From: Anabaenopsis elenkinii CCIBt3563
GTDB lineage: Bacteria; Cyanobacteriota; Cyanobacteriia; Cyanobacteriales; Nostocaceae
Direction of reading: 5' to 3'
Assembly: GCF_015245355.1 (NCBI RefSeq)
Contig: NZ_CP063311.1
Span: forward strand, 4,321,159 to 4,385,158
DNA length: 64,000 nt
Shown here one piece after another: positions 1-9,001 of the stretch. How positions within the stretch are numbered: the first letter of the stretch is position 1; each line of letters opens with the position of its first letter. The notes under the pieces are model-generated. The model was not told where the DNA came from, did no database searches, and worked only from the letters and a program-made list of their open reading frames with translations. The position numbers and the translations under genes are program-made.

Positions 1-92
1 TATAGTCATTCCACTGGAAATTGAGAAAATCCGCCCCTCTAAAAAAAGGTCTTGATCATTTTCTGATCATCGTGTTATAATCACAATACAAT

Positions 93-166
93 GGCGAGCG
101 TAGCCAAGTGGTTAAGGCAGTGGTTTGTGGTACCACCATTCGTGGGTTCGAGTCCCATCGTTCGCC
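93..166 (+). tRNA. tRNA-His (GUG anticodon)
   Basis: The stretch folds as a tRNA. The 7-bp acceptor stem GCGAGCG pairs with CGTTCGC through one G-U pair. The anticodon loop reads TTTGTGG, giving GUG for histidine, and the T-arm contains GGTTCGAGTCC. The extra G at position 93 faces C at 166, which is the G-1:C73 pair that identifies bacterial tRNA-His. No CCA is encoded. Confidence 0.96.
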
Positions 167-339
167 CTATTTTACCAGAGAGTACAATCAACAGTCTAGA
201 GTGCTGGAGAACTTGTCATAAGAAACCTAGGGAATCTCCCCCAAAATTGTCTAACTTGAGTTAGAGTGAAATAACACTGAGTAGCATATATTCTGAGTAA
301 AGAAAAAGACAAAGCAATTTGCCTGCTCATAAGTAGAAA

Positions 340-378
340 AACACAGATAGATAGAGAATCCGTCTGTGTTGGTTTTTT
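340..378 (+). terminator. Terminator-like hairpin in the susA leader
   Basis: AACACAGA (340-347) and TCTGTGTT (363-370) form an 8-bp perfect stem with a 15-nt loop. GG and six T residues follow. This is the shape of an intrinsic terminator. It sits about 55 nt before the susA start codon, so it either stops read-through from the tRNA gene or acts as an attenuator in the susA leader. The sequence does not decide between these. Confidence 0.5.
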
Positions 379-433
379 GTGTTGATATGTCAAAGAGCGA
401 CGTGTTAAATGCAAATTCAATCTGAGGTTTATC

Positions 434-2854
434 ATGTCTGAATTGATCCAAGCAATCTTAGATAGTGAAGAAAAAAGCGACTTGCGTTCCTTTTTGAGTC
501 AGTTACGCCAGCAAGAACAAAAATACTTACTGCGTAACGATATCCTGAATGTATTTAAGGATTATTGCTCTAAGTCTGAGAAGTCAGAAACTACCGCGGC
601 TTCTTCCCGCTTAGGGAAACTCATCTACTATACTCAGGAAATTATTCAAGAAGATTGCAACCTGTGCTTGATCATTCGTCCTAAAATTGCTCGTCAAGAA
701 GTTTATCGGCTCACAGAGGATTTAAATTTTGAGCCGATGTCAGTACAGGAACTGCTAGACTTGCGCGATCGCTTCGTGAATAAATATCACCCCCTAGAGG
801 GTGATCTACTAGAATTAGACTTTGGCCCGTTTTACGATTACACCCCAGTCATCCGCGACCCGAAAAATATTGGTAAGGGTGTACAATTCCTCAACCGCTA
901 TCTATCCAGCAAATTATTTCAAGACTCAAAACAATTGCTGGACAGCTTATTGAATTTCTTGCGCCTCCACCAGTATAACGGTGTGCAGCTGTTAATTAAT
1001 CAGCGCATTAAGACTCAGCAGCAACTTTCTGACCAAGTAAAAAAAGCCATCACCTTCGTCAGCGAGCGGACTAAAGATCAACCCTATGAAGAATTCCGCT
1101 TTGAATTGCAGATGATGGGTTTTGAACCGGGTTGGGGTAATACAGCCGGGCGAGTCCGTGATACCCTGGATATTTTAGATGAATTAATTGATTCTCCTGA
1201 CCCTCAGACCATCGAAGCTTTCATCTCTCGCATCCCGATGATTTTTAGAATCGTCCTCGTATCCGCTCATGGTTGGTTCGGTCAAGAAGGTGTTTTAGGT
1301 CGTCCCGATACTGGGGGACAAGTAGTTTATGTCCTCGACCAAGCCAAGAACCTGGAAAAACAACTACAAGAAGACATGGAGCTAGCAGGTTTAGGGGGGT
1401 TGAACGTCGAACCAAAAGTAATTATTCTCACCCGGCTAATACCTAATAGCGACGGTACACTATGCAATCAAAGGCTAGAAAAAGTTCACGGTACAGAGAA
1501 CGCCTGGATTTTGCGCGTACCTGTGCGGGAATTTAATCCCAATATGACCCAAAACTGGATTTCTCGATTTGAATTCTGGCCTTATCTCGAAACTTTTGCT
1601 CTTGACTCAGAAAAAGAACTGTTGGCAGAATTTCAGGGTAGACCTGACTTAATTGTGGGTAACTACTCCGATGGTAATTTGGTGGCGTTTCTCCTAGCAC
1701 GGCGCATGAATGTGACTCAGTGCAACATCGCCCACGCCTTGGAAAAGTCTAAATACTTATTTAGTAATCTCTACTGGGAAGAATTGGAGGATAAATACCA
1801 TTTCTCCCTACAATTTACCGCTGATTTGATTGCCATGAACGCCGCCAATTTCGTTGTCAGCAGTACTTACCAAGAAATTGTTGGTACACCCGATAGCGTG
1901 GGACAGTATGAGTCTTACAAGTGCTTCACTATGCCGGAGTTATACCACGTAGTTAACGGCATTGAATTATTTAGTCCTAAGTTTAATGTTGTACCTCCGG
2001 GGGTGAATGAGAGTTATTATTTCCCCTACTCCCGCACTCAAGACCGAGTGGAAAGCGATCGCCAGCGAATTGCTCAAATGCTGTTTACCCTGGAGGACTC
2101 TAACCAAATTTTTGGCAAACTAGATGATCCTCAAAAGCGCCCCCTGTTTTCTATGGCCCGTCTTGACCGGATTAAAAACCTCACAGGTTTAGCAGAATGT
2201 TATGGTCAGTCCCCAGAATTACAGGAGCATTGTAACTTAATCCTAGTGGCGGGTAAGTTGCGTGTAGAAGAGTCAGACGACAACGAAGAACGAGACGAGA
2301 TAATTAAACTCTATCAGATCATTGAACAGTATAACCTCTATGGGAAAATCCGCTGGTTAGGTGTACGCCTATCCAAATCTGATTCCGGTGAGATTTACCG
2401 TGTGATCGGCGATCGCCAAGGGATATTTATTCAACCTGCTTTATTTGAAGCCTTTGGTTTAACCATCTTAGAAGCCATGGTTTCAGGACTACCAACTTTT
2501 GCTACCCAATTTGGTGGACCTCTGGAAATTATTCAAGATCAAGTCAATGGGTTTTACATTAACCCTACAAACTTAGAAGAGACAGCCGCCAAAATCCTCT
2601 CCTTTGTCACCAAATGTAATCAAACCCCTGAATATTGGGATGCCGTTTCCCGACAAGCAATCAACCGGGTCTTAAGTACATATACCTGGAAAATCCATAC
2701 CACTAAGTTGTTATCCCTAGCCAGGATTTATGGTTTTTGGAACTTTACCTCCAAGGAAAACCGCGAGGATTTGTTGCGTTATCTTGAGGCTTTATTCTAT
2801 TTAATTTACAAACCCAAAGCACAAGAGTTATTAGCGCAGCATCAGCATCGCTAG
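434..2854 (+). CDS. susA: Sucrose synthase
   Basis: This 806-residue protein reversibly converts sucrose and a nucleoside diphosphate into NDP-glucose and fructose, and in filamentous cyanobacteria it serves mainly in sucrose breakdown in the cytoplasm. The N-terminal half is the sucrose synthase regulatory region with a PDTGGQVVYVLDQ motif near residue 293. The C-terminal half is a GT-B fold GT4 domain with the E-x7-E signature EAFGLTILE at E672 and E680. The length equals that of typical cyanobacterial SusA. The ATG at 434 is preceded by TGAGGT as a ribosome binding site. The gene is monocistronic, with a terminator-like hairpin in its leader. In diazotrophs sucrose is a carbon carrier to heterocysts, which fits the nitrogen-fixing background of the window. 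Confidence 0.96.
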   Translation: MSELIQAILDSEEKSDLRSFLSQLRQQEQKYLLRNDILNVFKDYCSKSEKSETTAASSRLGKLIYYTQEIIQEDCNLCLIIRPKIARQEVYRLTEDLNFEPMSVQELLDLRDRFVNKYHPLEGDLLELDFGPFYDYTPVIRDPKNIGKGVQFLNRYLSSKLFQDSKQLLDSLLNFLRLHQYNGVQLLINQRIKTQQQLSDQVKKAITFVSERTKDQPYEEFRFELQMMGFEPGWGNTAGRVRDTLDILDELIDSPDPQTIEAFISRIPMIFRIVLVSAHGWFGQEGVLGRPDTGGQVVYVLDQAKNLEKQLQEDMELAGLGGLNVEPKVIILTRLIPNSDGTLCNQRLEKVHGTENAWILRVPVREFNPNMTQNWISRFEFWPYLETFALDSEKELLAEFQGRPDLIVGNYSDGNLVAFLLARRMNVTQCNIAHALEKSKYLFSNLYWEELEDKYHFSLQFTADLIAMNAANFVVSSTYQEIVGTPDSVGQYESYKCFTMPELYHVVNGIELFSPKFNVVPPGVNESYYFPYSRTQDRVESDRQRIAQMLFTLEDSNQIFGKLDDPQKRPLFSMARLDRIKNLTGLAECYGQSPELQEHCNLILVAGKLRVEESDDNEERDEIIKLYQIIEQYNLYGKIRWLGVRLSKSDSGEIYRVIGDRQGIFIQPALFEAFGLTILEAMVSGLPTFATQFGGPLEIIQDQVNGFYINPTNLEETAAKILSFVTKCNQTPEYWDAVSRQAINRVLSTYTWKIHTTKLLSLARIYGFWNFTSKENREDLLRYLEALFYLIYKPKAQELLAQHQHR

Positions 2855-2858
2855 AAGT

Positions 2859-3059
2859 TTAATTAGTCAACTGTTCCCAAGTTATTGGTCCGACTATTCC
2901 ATCTACTTTGAGTTGGCGCTGGCTCTGAAAAGCCTTGACAGCTACCTCAGTCAGCGCCCCAAAATTTCCATCCACTCGCGTCCTATAGCCTTGAGAAACT
3001 AACAACCGCTGTAAAACTCTCACCACAAGACCTGAATTACCAAAACGTAATGTTAGCAT
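2859..3059 (-). CDS. Small peptidoglycan-binding domain protein
   Basis: This 66-residue protein is essentially one PG_binding_1 domain. It contains LRFGNSG, VRVLQRLLVSQGY, VDGNFG, AVKAFQ and VDGIVGPITWEQL, the usual signature of this three-helix cell-wall binding module. No signal peptide is visible, so export is unexplained. It is closely similar to the C-terminal domain of the next gene (3256-3795), and the two are probably a tandem duplication in which this copy lost, or never had, the N-terminal part. It ends only 5 nt from the convergent susA stop codon. It may be a functional small protein or a remnant. Confidence 0.7.
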   Translation of the reverse strand: MLTLRFGNSGLVVRVLQRLLVSQGYRTRVDGNFGALTEVAVKAFQSQRQLKVDGIVGPITWEQLTN

Positions 3060-3255
3060 AAATCACTCAGTATATTTGAAGTTGTAATTAGATCACTTAC
3101 GCGTACAGGCAGTTGCGACCACTGCTGACTAAACATCTGATCATAGATAGCGGTGTCACCATACTACTTACAGTCAGTTGAAAATCGCTGTAATTTCCTG
3201 CTGTATTATGGGCAATATTTATTGCCACATGCATTTTAGTGTCTTAGATCAATAA

Positions 3256-3795
3256 CTACATTGTCAACTGTTGCCAAGTTACTGGCCCCACTATTCCATC
3301 TATCCCTAATCTCCGCTGGTTCTGAAAGGCTTTGACAGCTGTTTCTGTCAGTGGACCAAAAGACCCATCAACTCGAATTGCGTAGCCTTTAGAAACTAAC
3401 AATCTTTGTAGAACTCTCACCGCAGTACCTGAAGTACCAAAACGCAAAGTCGGTAGAGATTGGCCAGTGAAACTAGATGAAACTGCTGCTACTGTGATAC
3501 TATTGTCCTTAGTAGCTGCCTTAGTCTGGTGATTCCTTTGGCTAGTTGTGATTGAGGCGAGCAGTTTTTGTTGAGCTAGGTGGGGGGCAGATGAGGTGGT
3601 TTGAGAAATTGCATCTGTGGGGATAAATTCCGGTGGCGTGATTTGAGAGTGATCGTTAACTAATTTACTTACATTATTCCTTAAATGCTCCGAGCTACTT
3701 TCTATCTGCAATGGTTGCACATTCGGTAATCTTTGCTGTGAAGATAATTGTCTGACGCTTAATATACTCGTCATTAGCAGGCCAATTTCGCTCAT
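3256..3795 (-). CDS. Peptidoglycan-binding domain protein
   Basis: The protein has 179 residues. The C-terminal 65 or so form a PG_binding_1 domain (LRFGTSG, VRVLQRLLVSKGY, VDGSFGPLTE, IDGIVGPVTWQQL). The first 110 or so are low-complexity, rich in Ser, Gln and Thr, and look like a flexible linker. A short hydrophobic start (IGLLMTSILSV) is too weak to call a clear signal peptide. No hydrolase domain is attached, so it probably binds peptidoglycan without cutting it. The domain is paralogous to the 66-residue protein at 2859-3059. The start could also be the second Met, seven residues downstream. Confidence 0.75.
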   Translation of the reverse strand: MSEIGLLMTSILSVRQLSSQQRLPNVQPLQIESSSEHLRNNVSKLVNDHSQITPPEFIPTDAISQTTSSAPHLAQQKLLASITTSQRNHQTKAATKDNSITVAAVSSSFTGQSLPTLRFGTSGTAVRVLQRLLVSKGYAIRVDGSFGPLTETAVKAFQNQRRLGIDGIVGPVTWQQLTM

Positions 3796-4365
3796 CGTTG
3801 TTCATTTTAGTAATCATTTAATTTCTCACTTGACAAACAAACCTGTTGTTAGTCCGGAATTATTAATACGGAAAAATTACCAAAATCTCTGTAATATTCT
3901 TTTGGCAACTATTAATTATAAATAATCTCATATTTCACTGATTATGCAAGCCTAAATTTCATTTAAGCTTAGTTAAACTCAACAAAATTACTTAAATAAT
4001 TTTCACTTTATTAGTATAACCTGATATAATCTTATGGTTAAGTAAGTTTTTTTGTGAATTTTTGGTAAATTAATGGTCTGGTGCACTAACTCAGGTGAGA
4101 AGGATGTAAAACCTCTCTTGGGCAAACCATAGAAAATTAAGCCTCACTAGCCTGATTCAGCACGGGGATCATCAAACCTGGAGAATATCACATAGTATCT
4201 GATCAATAAAGTCGGTTTTCTGGTTACTAAAAGCAGCAAGTCAGCAAAAACCCTGGAGACTTTGAGACACTGGGAGATAATCACGGAATGTCAATTCAAG
4301 ATACATTTGAGAAAGTCAGATGATTCAGGACTAACCCATTATATTGAAACGGAGATTATTTGTAT
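3796..4365. other. AT-rich intergenic region
   Basis: About 570 bases without a supported gene lie between the peptidoglycan-binding gene and the IS4 element. The first 250 bases are very AT-rich and probably hold the promoter of the minus-strand gene. The part from about 4080 to 4330 is less AT-rich, but I find no open frame or recognisable RNA in it. Confidence 0.5.
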
Positions 4366-4374
4366 GTTTATTAG

Positions 4375-5556
4375 CACAAGTGTTGAATGTTAAGAAAGAG
4401 GGTATAAAAATTGCCCAAAATATATTAAAATTTGGGCTAGCTATCTAAAAGGTATTGTTTAATGACGATTATAAATTCATTTCCGAAGATTGTCAAAGAC
4501 ATCCTCAGCCCATTACCAAAAAACGATTATCCGGTATTGAATAGCCGTCTGTTCGTGGAGTGTTGGCTAGCTTATGCACTGGATAATAGCTTAACGAGTA
4601 TGCGGGATTTATTTAAAAGATTAAATCATACAGGGTTTAGCGTGAATATTGGCACATTCTCCAAAGCCAACACACATCGAAGCCAAGAACCATTCCAAAA
4701 AATATATCAGCAATTAAATCAATTAATTCAGAAAAAAGCCCAGAAGAAGTTACATAATAAATACGCAATATGTCCAATTGATTCAACCGTCATCACATTG
4801 ACAAGTAAATTACTATGGGTGTTAGGTCATCACCAAGTAAAGCTTTTTAGTTCTCTCAATCTTGCCACGGGAATTCCAGAGGATAATTTCATCAATTTTG
4901 GGCATAAACATGATTATAAGTTTGGCTCAAAAATGATGTCTAAATTGCCAGCAGATGCTGTTGGAGTAATGGATAGGGGCTTCGCCGGATTAAATTTTAT
5001 CGACGAATTAAACCAAGCTAGTAAGTATTTTGTTTTACGAATAAAAAATAATTGGAAACTAGAGCCTGATTCAGAAACTGGACTAGTAAAAATTGGTTCA
5101 GCTAAAGATGCTAAAGCTTATAGAGTGATTAATTTTTGTGACTTAGAAACTGAAGTAGAATTCCGGTTGGTTACTAATTTACCAGCCGATGGAGAAGCAC
5201 CAGTGACAGATGAAGATATCCGGGATATTTATCGCTGTCGATGGGGAGTCGAACTGTTATGGAAGTTCTTAAAGATGCACTTGAAGCTGGATAAATTAAT
5301 TACTAAAAATGTGAATGGTATTGCGATTCAACTGTATGCAAGTCTCATCGCTTATCTAATTTTAGGACTCGTCTCTATTCCTAAAGAATGGGGTGATAAG
5401 TTATTAGATAAATTTCGCTATCTCCAAGCCTGTATGTGTCAACAAATCAGTTACGTCCATTGGATGGAAGATATTATGCTATGTTGACATTTTCACCCTT
5501 GATAAGACTACTATACAGAATTATGTAAAGTTTTGTAAAGACATTCAACATTTCTG
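4375..5556 (+). mobile_element. Complete IS4-family insertion sequence
   Basis: The 1182-bp element has 16-bp imperfect terminal inverted repeats: CACAAGTGTTGAATGT on the left (4375-4390), and CAGAAATGTTGAATGT as the reverse complement of 5541-5556. They match at 14 of 16 positions. The 9-bp direct repeat GTTTATTAG flanks it on both sides (4366-4374 and 5557-5565), as expected for the target duplication of an IS4-family element. One transposase gene fills the interior. Intact ends, intact duplication and an uninterrupted gene suggest a fairly recent insertion, between genes. Confidence 0.88.
4462..5487 (+). CDS. IS4-family transposase
   Basis: This 341-residue DDE transposase would cut and paste the surrounding element. 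The catalytic residues are readable: D107 in PIDST, D171 in VMDRGFAG, and E264 inside YRCRWGVELLWKFLK. The last of these fits the IS4 family signature Y-(2)-R-(3)-E-(6)-K exactly. The frame is uninterrupted and lies wholly between the terminal inverted repeats at 4375-4390 and 5541-5556. The length is slightly short for the family but no domain is obviously missing, so the copy may be active. Confidence 0.92.
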   Translation: MTIINSFPKIVKDILSPLPKNDYPVLNSRLFVECWLAYALDNSLTSMRDLFKRLNHTGFSVNIGTFSKANTHRSQEPFQKIYQQLNQLIQKKAQKKLHNKYAICPIDSTVITLTSKLLWVLGHHQVKLFSSLNLATGIPEDNFINFGHKHDYKFGSKMMSKLPADAVGVMDRGFAGLNFIDELNQASKYFVLRIKNNWKLEPDSETGLVKIGSAKDAKAYRVINFCDLETEVEFRLVTNLPADGEAPVTDEDIRDIYRCRWGVELLWKFLKMHLKLDKLITKNVNGIAIQLYASLIAYLILGLVSIPKEWGDKLLDKFRYLQACMCQQISYVHWMEDIMLC

Positions 5557-5565
5557 GTTTATTAG

Positions 5566-6301
5566 GTGACTATATATTCTGAGTTTGTTTTTTTCAACCC
5601 CTGATCAAATTTTCAGTTATTGCAGCGAGTAAACAAATAATATATTCCTCAAATATAGCATTTCCCATGCTCGTGAGGTACAAAGTTGTTTAGTTTCAGG
5701 GAACTAGGGAACAGGCAATTGATGTGTACTTCATTAGCCTGAAAAAGGCTTTATATTCCTCAAAGAATTTCAACCGTAATGATACTAGTGAATTAGTCAG
5801 ATCATGGTCATGGATAAATTTTTTTTTACTGACTATTCCCTCGTGAAATTTTGAGGAATCAAATAGGCATCTTTTGAAATACGTATATATAATAAGATAA
5901 GTTAATATCACCTTGTGCAGTTAGGTTTCTTAGTTTACAGTATTGTTGCAGATTGTACTGTCTCTAGACTCAAGGCGGATATGTAAAATAAAGTTGTAAT
6001 TGATGGAGAGTTTGTAAAATTTTGTAGGGAAAATAGCCATAAAAGTCTGGAGTTGAGCGACAATATCATTCTGACTAGATAAGTAGACCGTGCAATATTT
6101 GACTGACACTGCTGATCAAAAACCCTGATGTCTGTGGGTTAACGCAGATTTGTTACTGTAGTGAAACAGTTTTTGGGAGAATTGGCCGAACCATATAATC
6201 ATAGTTTTATTATATACCGGATTCTGGATAGAAACCTCTGTTTAAAGGTTTAAATACCCGTATTCGGCGCAAGTGTAAGTTTTTTATGGAGATGAATATA
6301 C
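5566..6301. other. Long leader or intergenic region upstream of the GH57 gene
   Basis: About 735 AT-rich bases contain no supported gene. They hold one copy of the dispersed repeat (5654-5717) and presumably the promoter of the gene at 6302. Short frames in this stretch have no domain and poor composition. Confidence 0.5.
5654..5717 (+). repeat. Dispersed intergenic repeat, copy A
   Basis: It starts TATAGCATTTCCCATGCTCG, continues with GAGGTACAAAG and TAGTTT, and ends with GGGAACAGG-like sequence. The same layout recurs at 10498-10556, 32632-32704 (other strand) and 63391-63450. All four copies lie between genes. Confidence 0.8.
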
Positions 6302-8920
6302 ATGACTTCTGCTGCTGAAAGACCAGTTAAACCCGGCGTAACCCTGACATCACACCCGACTGTTCATGAGAACAAGCAGATAGACCCGCTCAAACAGGCG
6401 ACTGGTGTTTATGTAACGGTGCATGGCCATTTTTATCAGCCCCCACGGGAAAACCCTTATTTAGAAGCAATTGAACGTCAACCGAGTGCGTCACCCTTCC
6501 ATGATTGGAATGAACGCATTCACTGGGAATGCTATCGCCCTAATGCTTTCGCCAGGGTCTTTAATGACCAGGGGGAAATAGTCGAGATTGTGAATAATTA
6601 CGAATATTTCAGCTTTAATATTGGAGCAACCCTGATGTCGTGGCTAGAACGCCACGATTTTGAGGTTTATCAGCGAATTTTGGAAGCAGACACCAAAAGC
6701 TGTCAACGCTTGCAGGGTCATGGCAATGCGATCGCCCAGGTATACAATCATATAATTATGCCTCTGGCCAATGAACGGGATAAATACACCCAAATCCGCT
6801 GGGGTAAAGCAGATTTTCGCTCACGCTTTGGCCGCGATCCCGAAGGTATGTGGCTAGCAGAAACAGCGGTAGACTATGCCACCTTAGAAGCGTTAGTAGC
6901 TGAAGATATCAAGTTTATTATCCTTGCACCATCCCAAGCCCAACGTTGTCGCCCCCTACCCACACGGGATGATCCTCATCCCCAATGGCAAGAAGTTGGG
7001 GGTAGTCAAATTGATCCCACCCGCCCCTATCGCTGCTATTTACAGGGAAGCAGGGATACTGATCCCCAATCCCGCCCTTACATTGATATCTTTTTCTACG
7101 ATGGCCCTATTTCCCGGGATATGGGCTTTAGTGATGTGGTTTATAGTTCTAGTCATTTTGCCGGACGTATCGGTTCAGCAATACGTGGGGATCACCGACC
7201 AGCACAATTAATTTCTGTAGCTACAGATGGGGAAACCTTCGGACACCATAAGAAAGGTACTGAAAAAACTTTAGCCTACGCCTTTATTGGAGAATTTCCT
7301 CAGCGCCATTGGACTGTCACCAACTTTGCTCACTATCTCAGCCTCAATACTCCCACTTGGGAGGTGGAAATTAAACCCGCCACAGCCTGGAGTTGCGCCC
7401 ACGGGGTGGATAGATGGCAAGATGACTGTGGTTGTGGTGGTGAAGGTGGTGTGTGGCATCAAAAATGGCGGCGACCCTTGCGGGATGCTTTAAATTGGCT
7501 GCGGGATCAGTTAATTGATGTCTATGAGAAACATGGCCGGCGGCTATTCAATGATCCCTGGTTAGCACGGGATGAATATATTCAGGTGATCCGCGATCGC
7601 TCTGTGGCTAATGTGAACAGTTTCCTGTCTCGCCATCAAACCCACAAACTCACCCCCGCAGAACAGGTTGATGCTTTGCGCTTGTTAGAAATGCAGCGTC
7701 ACGCTTTACTGATGTTTACTAGTTGCGGCTGGTTTTTTGAAGAAATTTCTCGCCCAGAAGGGACGCAAATTCTCCGTTATGCTTCCCGTGCTTTGGAGTT
7801 GGCTGGGGATGTGGCTGGTGTACAGTTAGAGAAAGCTTTCATCAAACGCCTATCTTTAGCCCCCAGTAATGTGGATGTTTTCCCAGATGGTGGGTCACTT
7901 TATCGCCAAATGGTGCAAACTGCCCAAGTGAGTGTCAAGCAAGTCACAGCACACTATGCTATTAGTTCTCTGTTTGCTAATCAAAAATCTACCCAAAAGC
8001 GCATTTATTGCTACAGTCTTGATGAGATTGATTACCAGCTGCAACGTATGGGTTCCTTGACCTTGGCGGTAGGAAATTTAAAGCTGGTGTCAGAAGTTAC
8101 CTGGGAAAGTGAAAGTTTAGTATTTGCTGTGCTGCATTTGGGCGGCTGGGATTTCCACTGCTGTACCCAATTATTTACCGGTAGACGTGAGTACAGTCAG
8201 TTGAAAGAAAAGCTGTTTACCTCTTTAAAACAGGGGAGTGCTGCCCACAGTATCTTGGTGATGACCCAGCTATTTAGAGAAGAAACATTTAGCCTCCAGA
8301 ATCTCTTTGCCGAAGAACGTCACCGGATTATGCGCCTTCTGAGTCAGGAAACACTAACACGGTTAGACCAACTTTATACCCAGGTGTATCGGGATAATTA
8401 TGGATTATTGATGGCCTGCCACCGGGATGAGTTAGAAGTACCCCAAGAGTTACAGGTAGCCGCGGAAATTGCTTTGGGCGCACGCTGTATGGTCATACTG
8501 CGATCGCTTGAGCAAGAGATCACAGACCCAGTATTAAGTTTAAATCACATTGTAGAATTAGAAGCGATCGCGACTGAAGCTCAGAATTTGCACTGTCGGT
8601 TAAATATTCCCGAAGGTAAGCAAATTCTAGAACAACTGATCATGCGGTTACTGTGGCGATTATTACACGATGTCAATGGCAGTTTCGCCACCCAAATCCA
8701 ATCTTTAGAAAGGTTGATTGATGCCAGCTATCAGCTGAATATCAACGTTTCTTTGGACAAGTCCCAGGAGCTATATTTTAGCTGTCTATCCAGTCAAATT
8801 GAACCTTTATATCTGACGACCTTGAATAATACAGAAGAAAATTATCAATGTCGTCAATTACTGAAATTAGGACAAAAGTTAGGCGTTAATGTTACCTATA
8901 TTCTGAGTCAGTTTGAGTAG
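6302..8920 (+). CDS. Glycoside hydrolase family 57 protein with DUF3536
   Basis: This 872-residue protein belongs to the GH57 alpha-amylase/alpha-mannosidase-like group that carries a C-terminal DUF3536 region. GH57 motifs are visible: VHGHFYQPPRENPY near residue 40, WLAE with candidate nucleophile E187, and TDGETFGHH with candidate acid/base D309. Residues from about 420 onward form the DUF3536 part. It probably acts in the cytoplasm on an alpha-glucan such as glycogen, possibly as a transferase or branching-type enzyme, since GH57 members include both hydrolases and transferases. The substrate is not known from sequence. The ATG at 6302 follows ATGGAGATGA as a ribosome binding site. It converges with the NADH dehydrogenase gene. 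Confidence 0.88.
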   Translation: MTSAAERPVKPGVTLTSHPTVHENKQIDPLKQATGVYVTVHGHFYQPPRENPYLEAIERQPSASPFHDWNERIHWECYRPNAFARVFNDQGEIVEIVNNYEYFSFNIGATLMSWLERHDFEVYQRILEADTKSCQRLQGHGNAIAQVYNHIIMPLANERDKYTQIRWGKADFRSRFGRDPEGMWLAETAVDYATLEALVAEDIKFIILAPSQAQRCRPLPTRDDPHPQWQEVGGSQIDPTRPYRCYLQGSRDTDPQSRPYIDIFFYDGPISRDMGFSDVVYSSSHFAGRIGSAIRGDHRPAQLISVATDGETFGHHKKGTEKTLAYAFIGEFPQRHWTVTNFAHYLSLNTPTWEVEIKPATAWSCAHGVDRWQDDCGCGGEGGVWHQKWRRPLRDALNWLRDQLIDVYEKHGRRLFNDPWLARDEYIQVIRDRSVANVNSFLSRHQTHKLTPAEQVDALRLLEMQRHALLMFTSCGWFFEEISRPEGTQILRYASRALELAGDVAGVQLEKAFIKRLSLAPSNVDVFPDGGSLYRQMVQTAQVSVKQVTAHYAISSLFANQKSTQKRIYCYSLDEIDYQLQRMGSLTLAVGNLKLVSEVTWESESLVFAVLHLGGWDFHCCTQLFTGRREYSQLKEKLFTSLKQGSAAHSILVMTQLFREETFSLQNLFAEERHRIMRLLSQETLTRLDQLYTQVYRDNYGLLMACHRDELEVPQELQVAAEIALGARCMVILRSLEQEITDPVLSLNHIVELEAIATEAQNLHCRLNIPEGKQILEQLIMRLLWRLLHDVNGSFATQIQSLERLIDASYQLNINVSLDKSQELYFSCLSSQIEPLYLTTLNNTEENYQCRQLLKLGQKLGVNVTYILSQFE

Positions 8921-8950
8921 TGATACAGCAGTTGTGCTGACCTGATCAAT

Positions 8951-8989
8951 CTTGTGGGGTGCACATTGTGCGATTTTCTCCCTCACAAG
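8951..8989. terminator. Possible bidirectional terminator
   Basis: CTTGTGGGG (8951-8959) can pair with CCCTCACAAG (8980-8989) through one bulge, and a small GCACA/TGTGC hairpin lies inside the loop. It lies between the convergent GH57 and NADH dehydrogenase genes. There is no long T-run, so the call is weak. Confidence 0.35.
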
Positions 8990-9001
8990 AAAGGCACAAT
9001 A

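Noticed and set aside
196..451. Two minus-strand frames between tRNA-His and susA.
   Set aside because: They cover the susA leader hairpin and start region and have no recognisable domain.
4080..4330. Possible structured RNA in the less AT-rich stretch before the IS4 element.
   Set aside because: No convincing stem set, tRNA-like T-arm or known riboswitch core could be recognised.
5696..5911. A 71-codon minus-strand frame in the gap before the GH57 gene.
   Set aside because: It overlaps the dispersed repeat and has low-complexity AT-driven composition without a domain.
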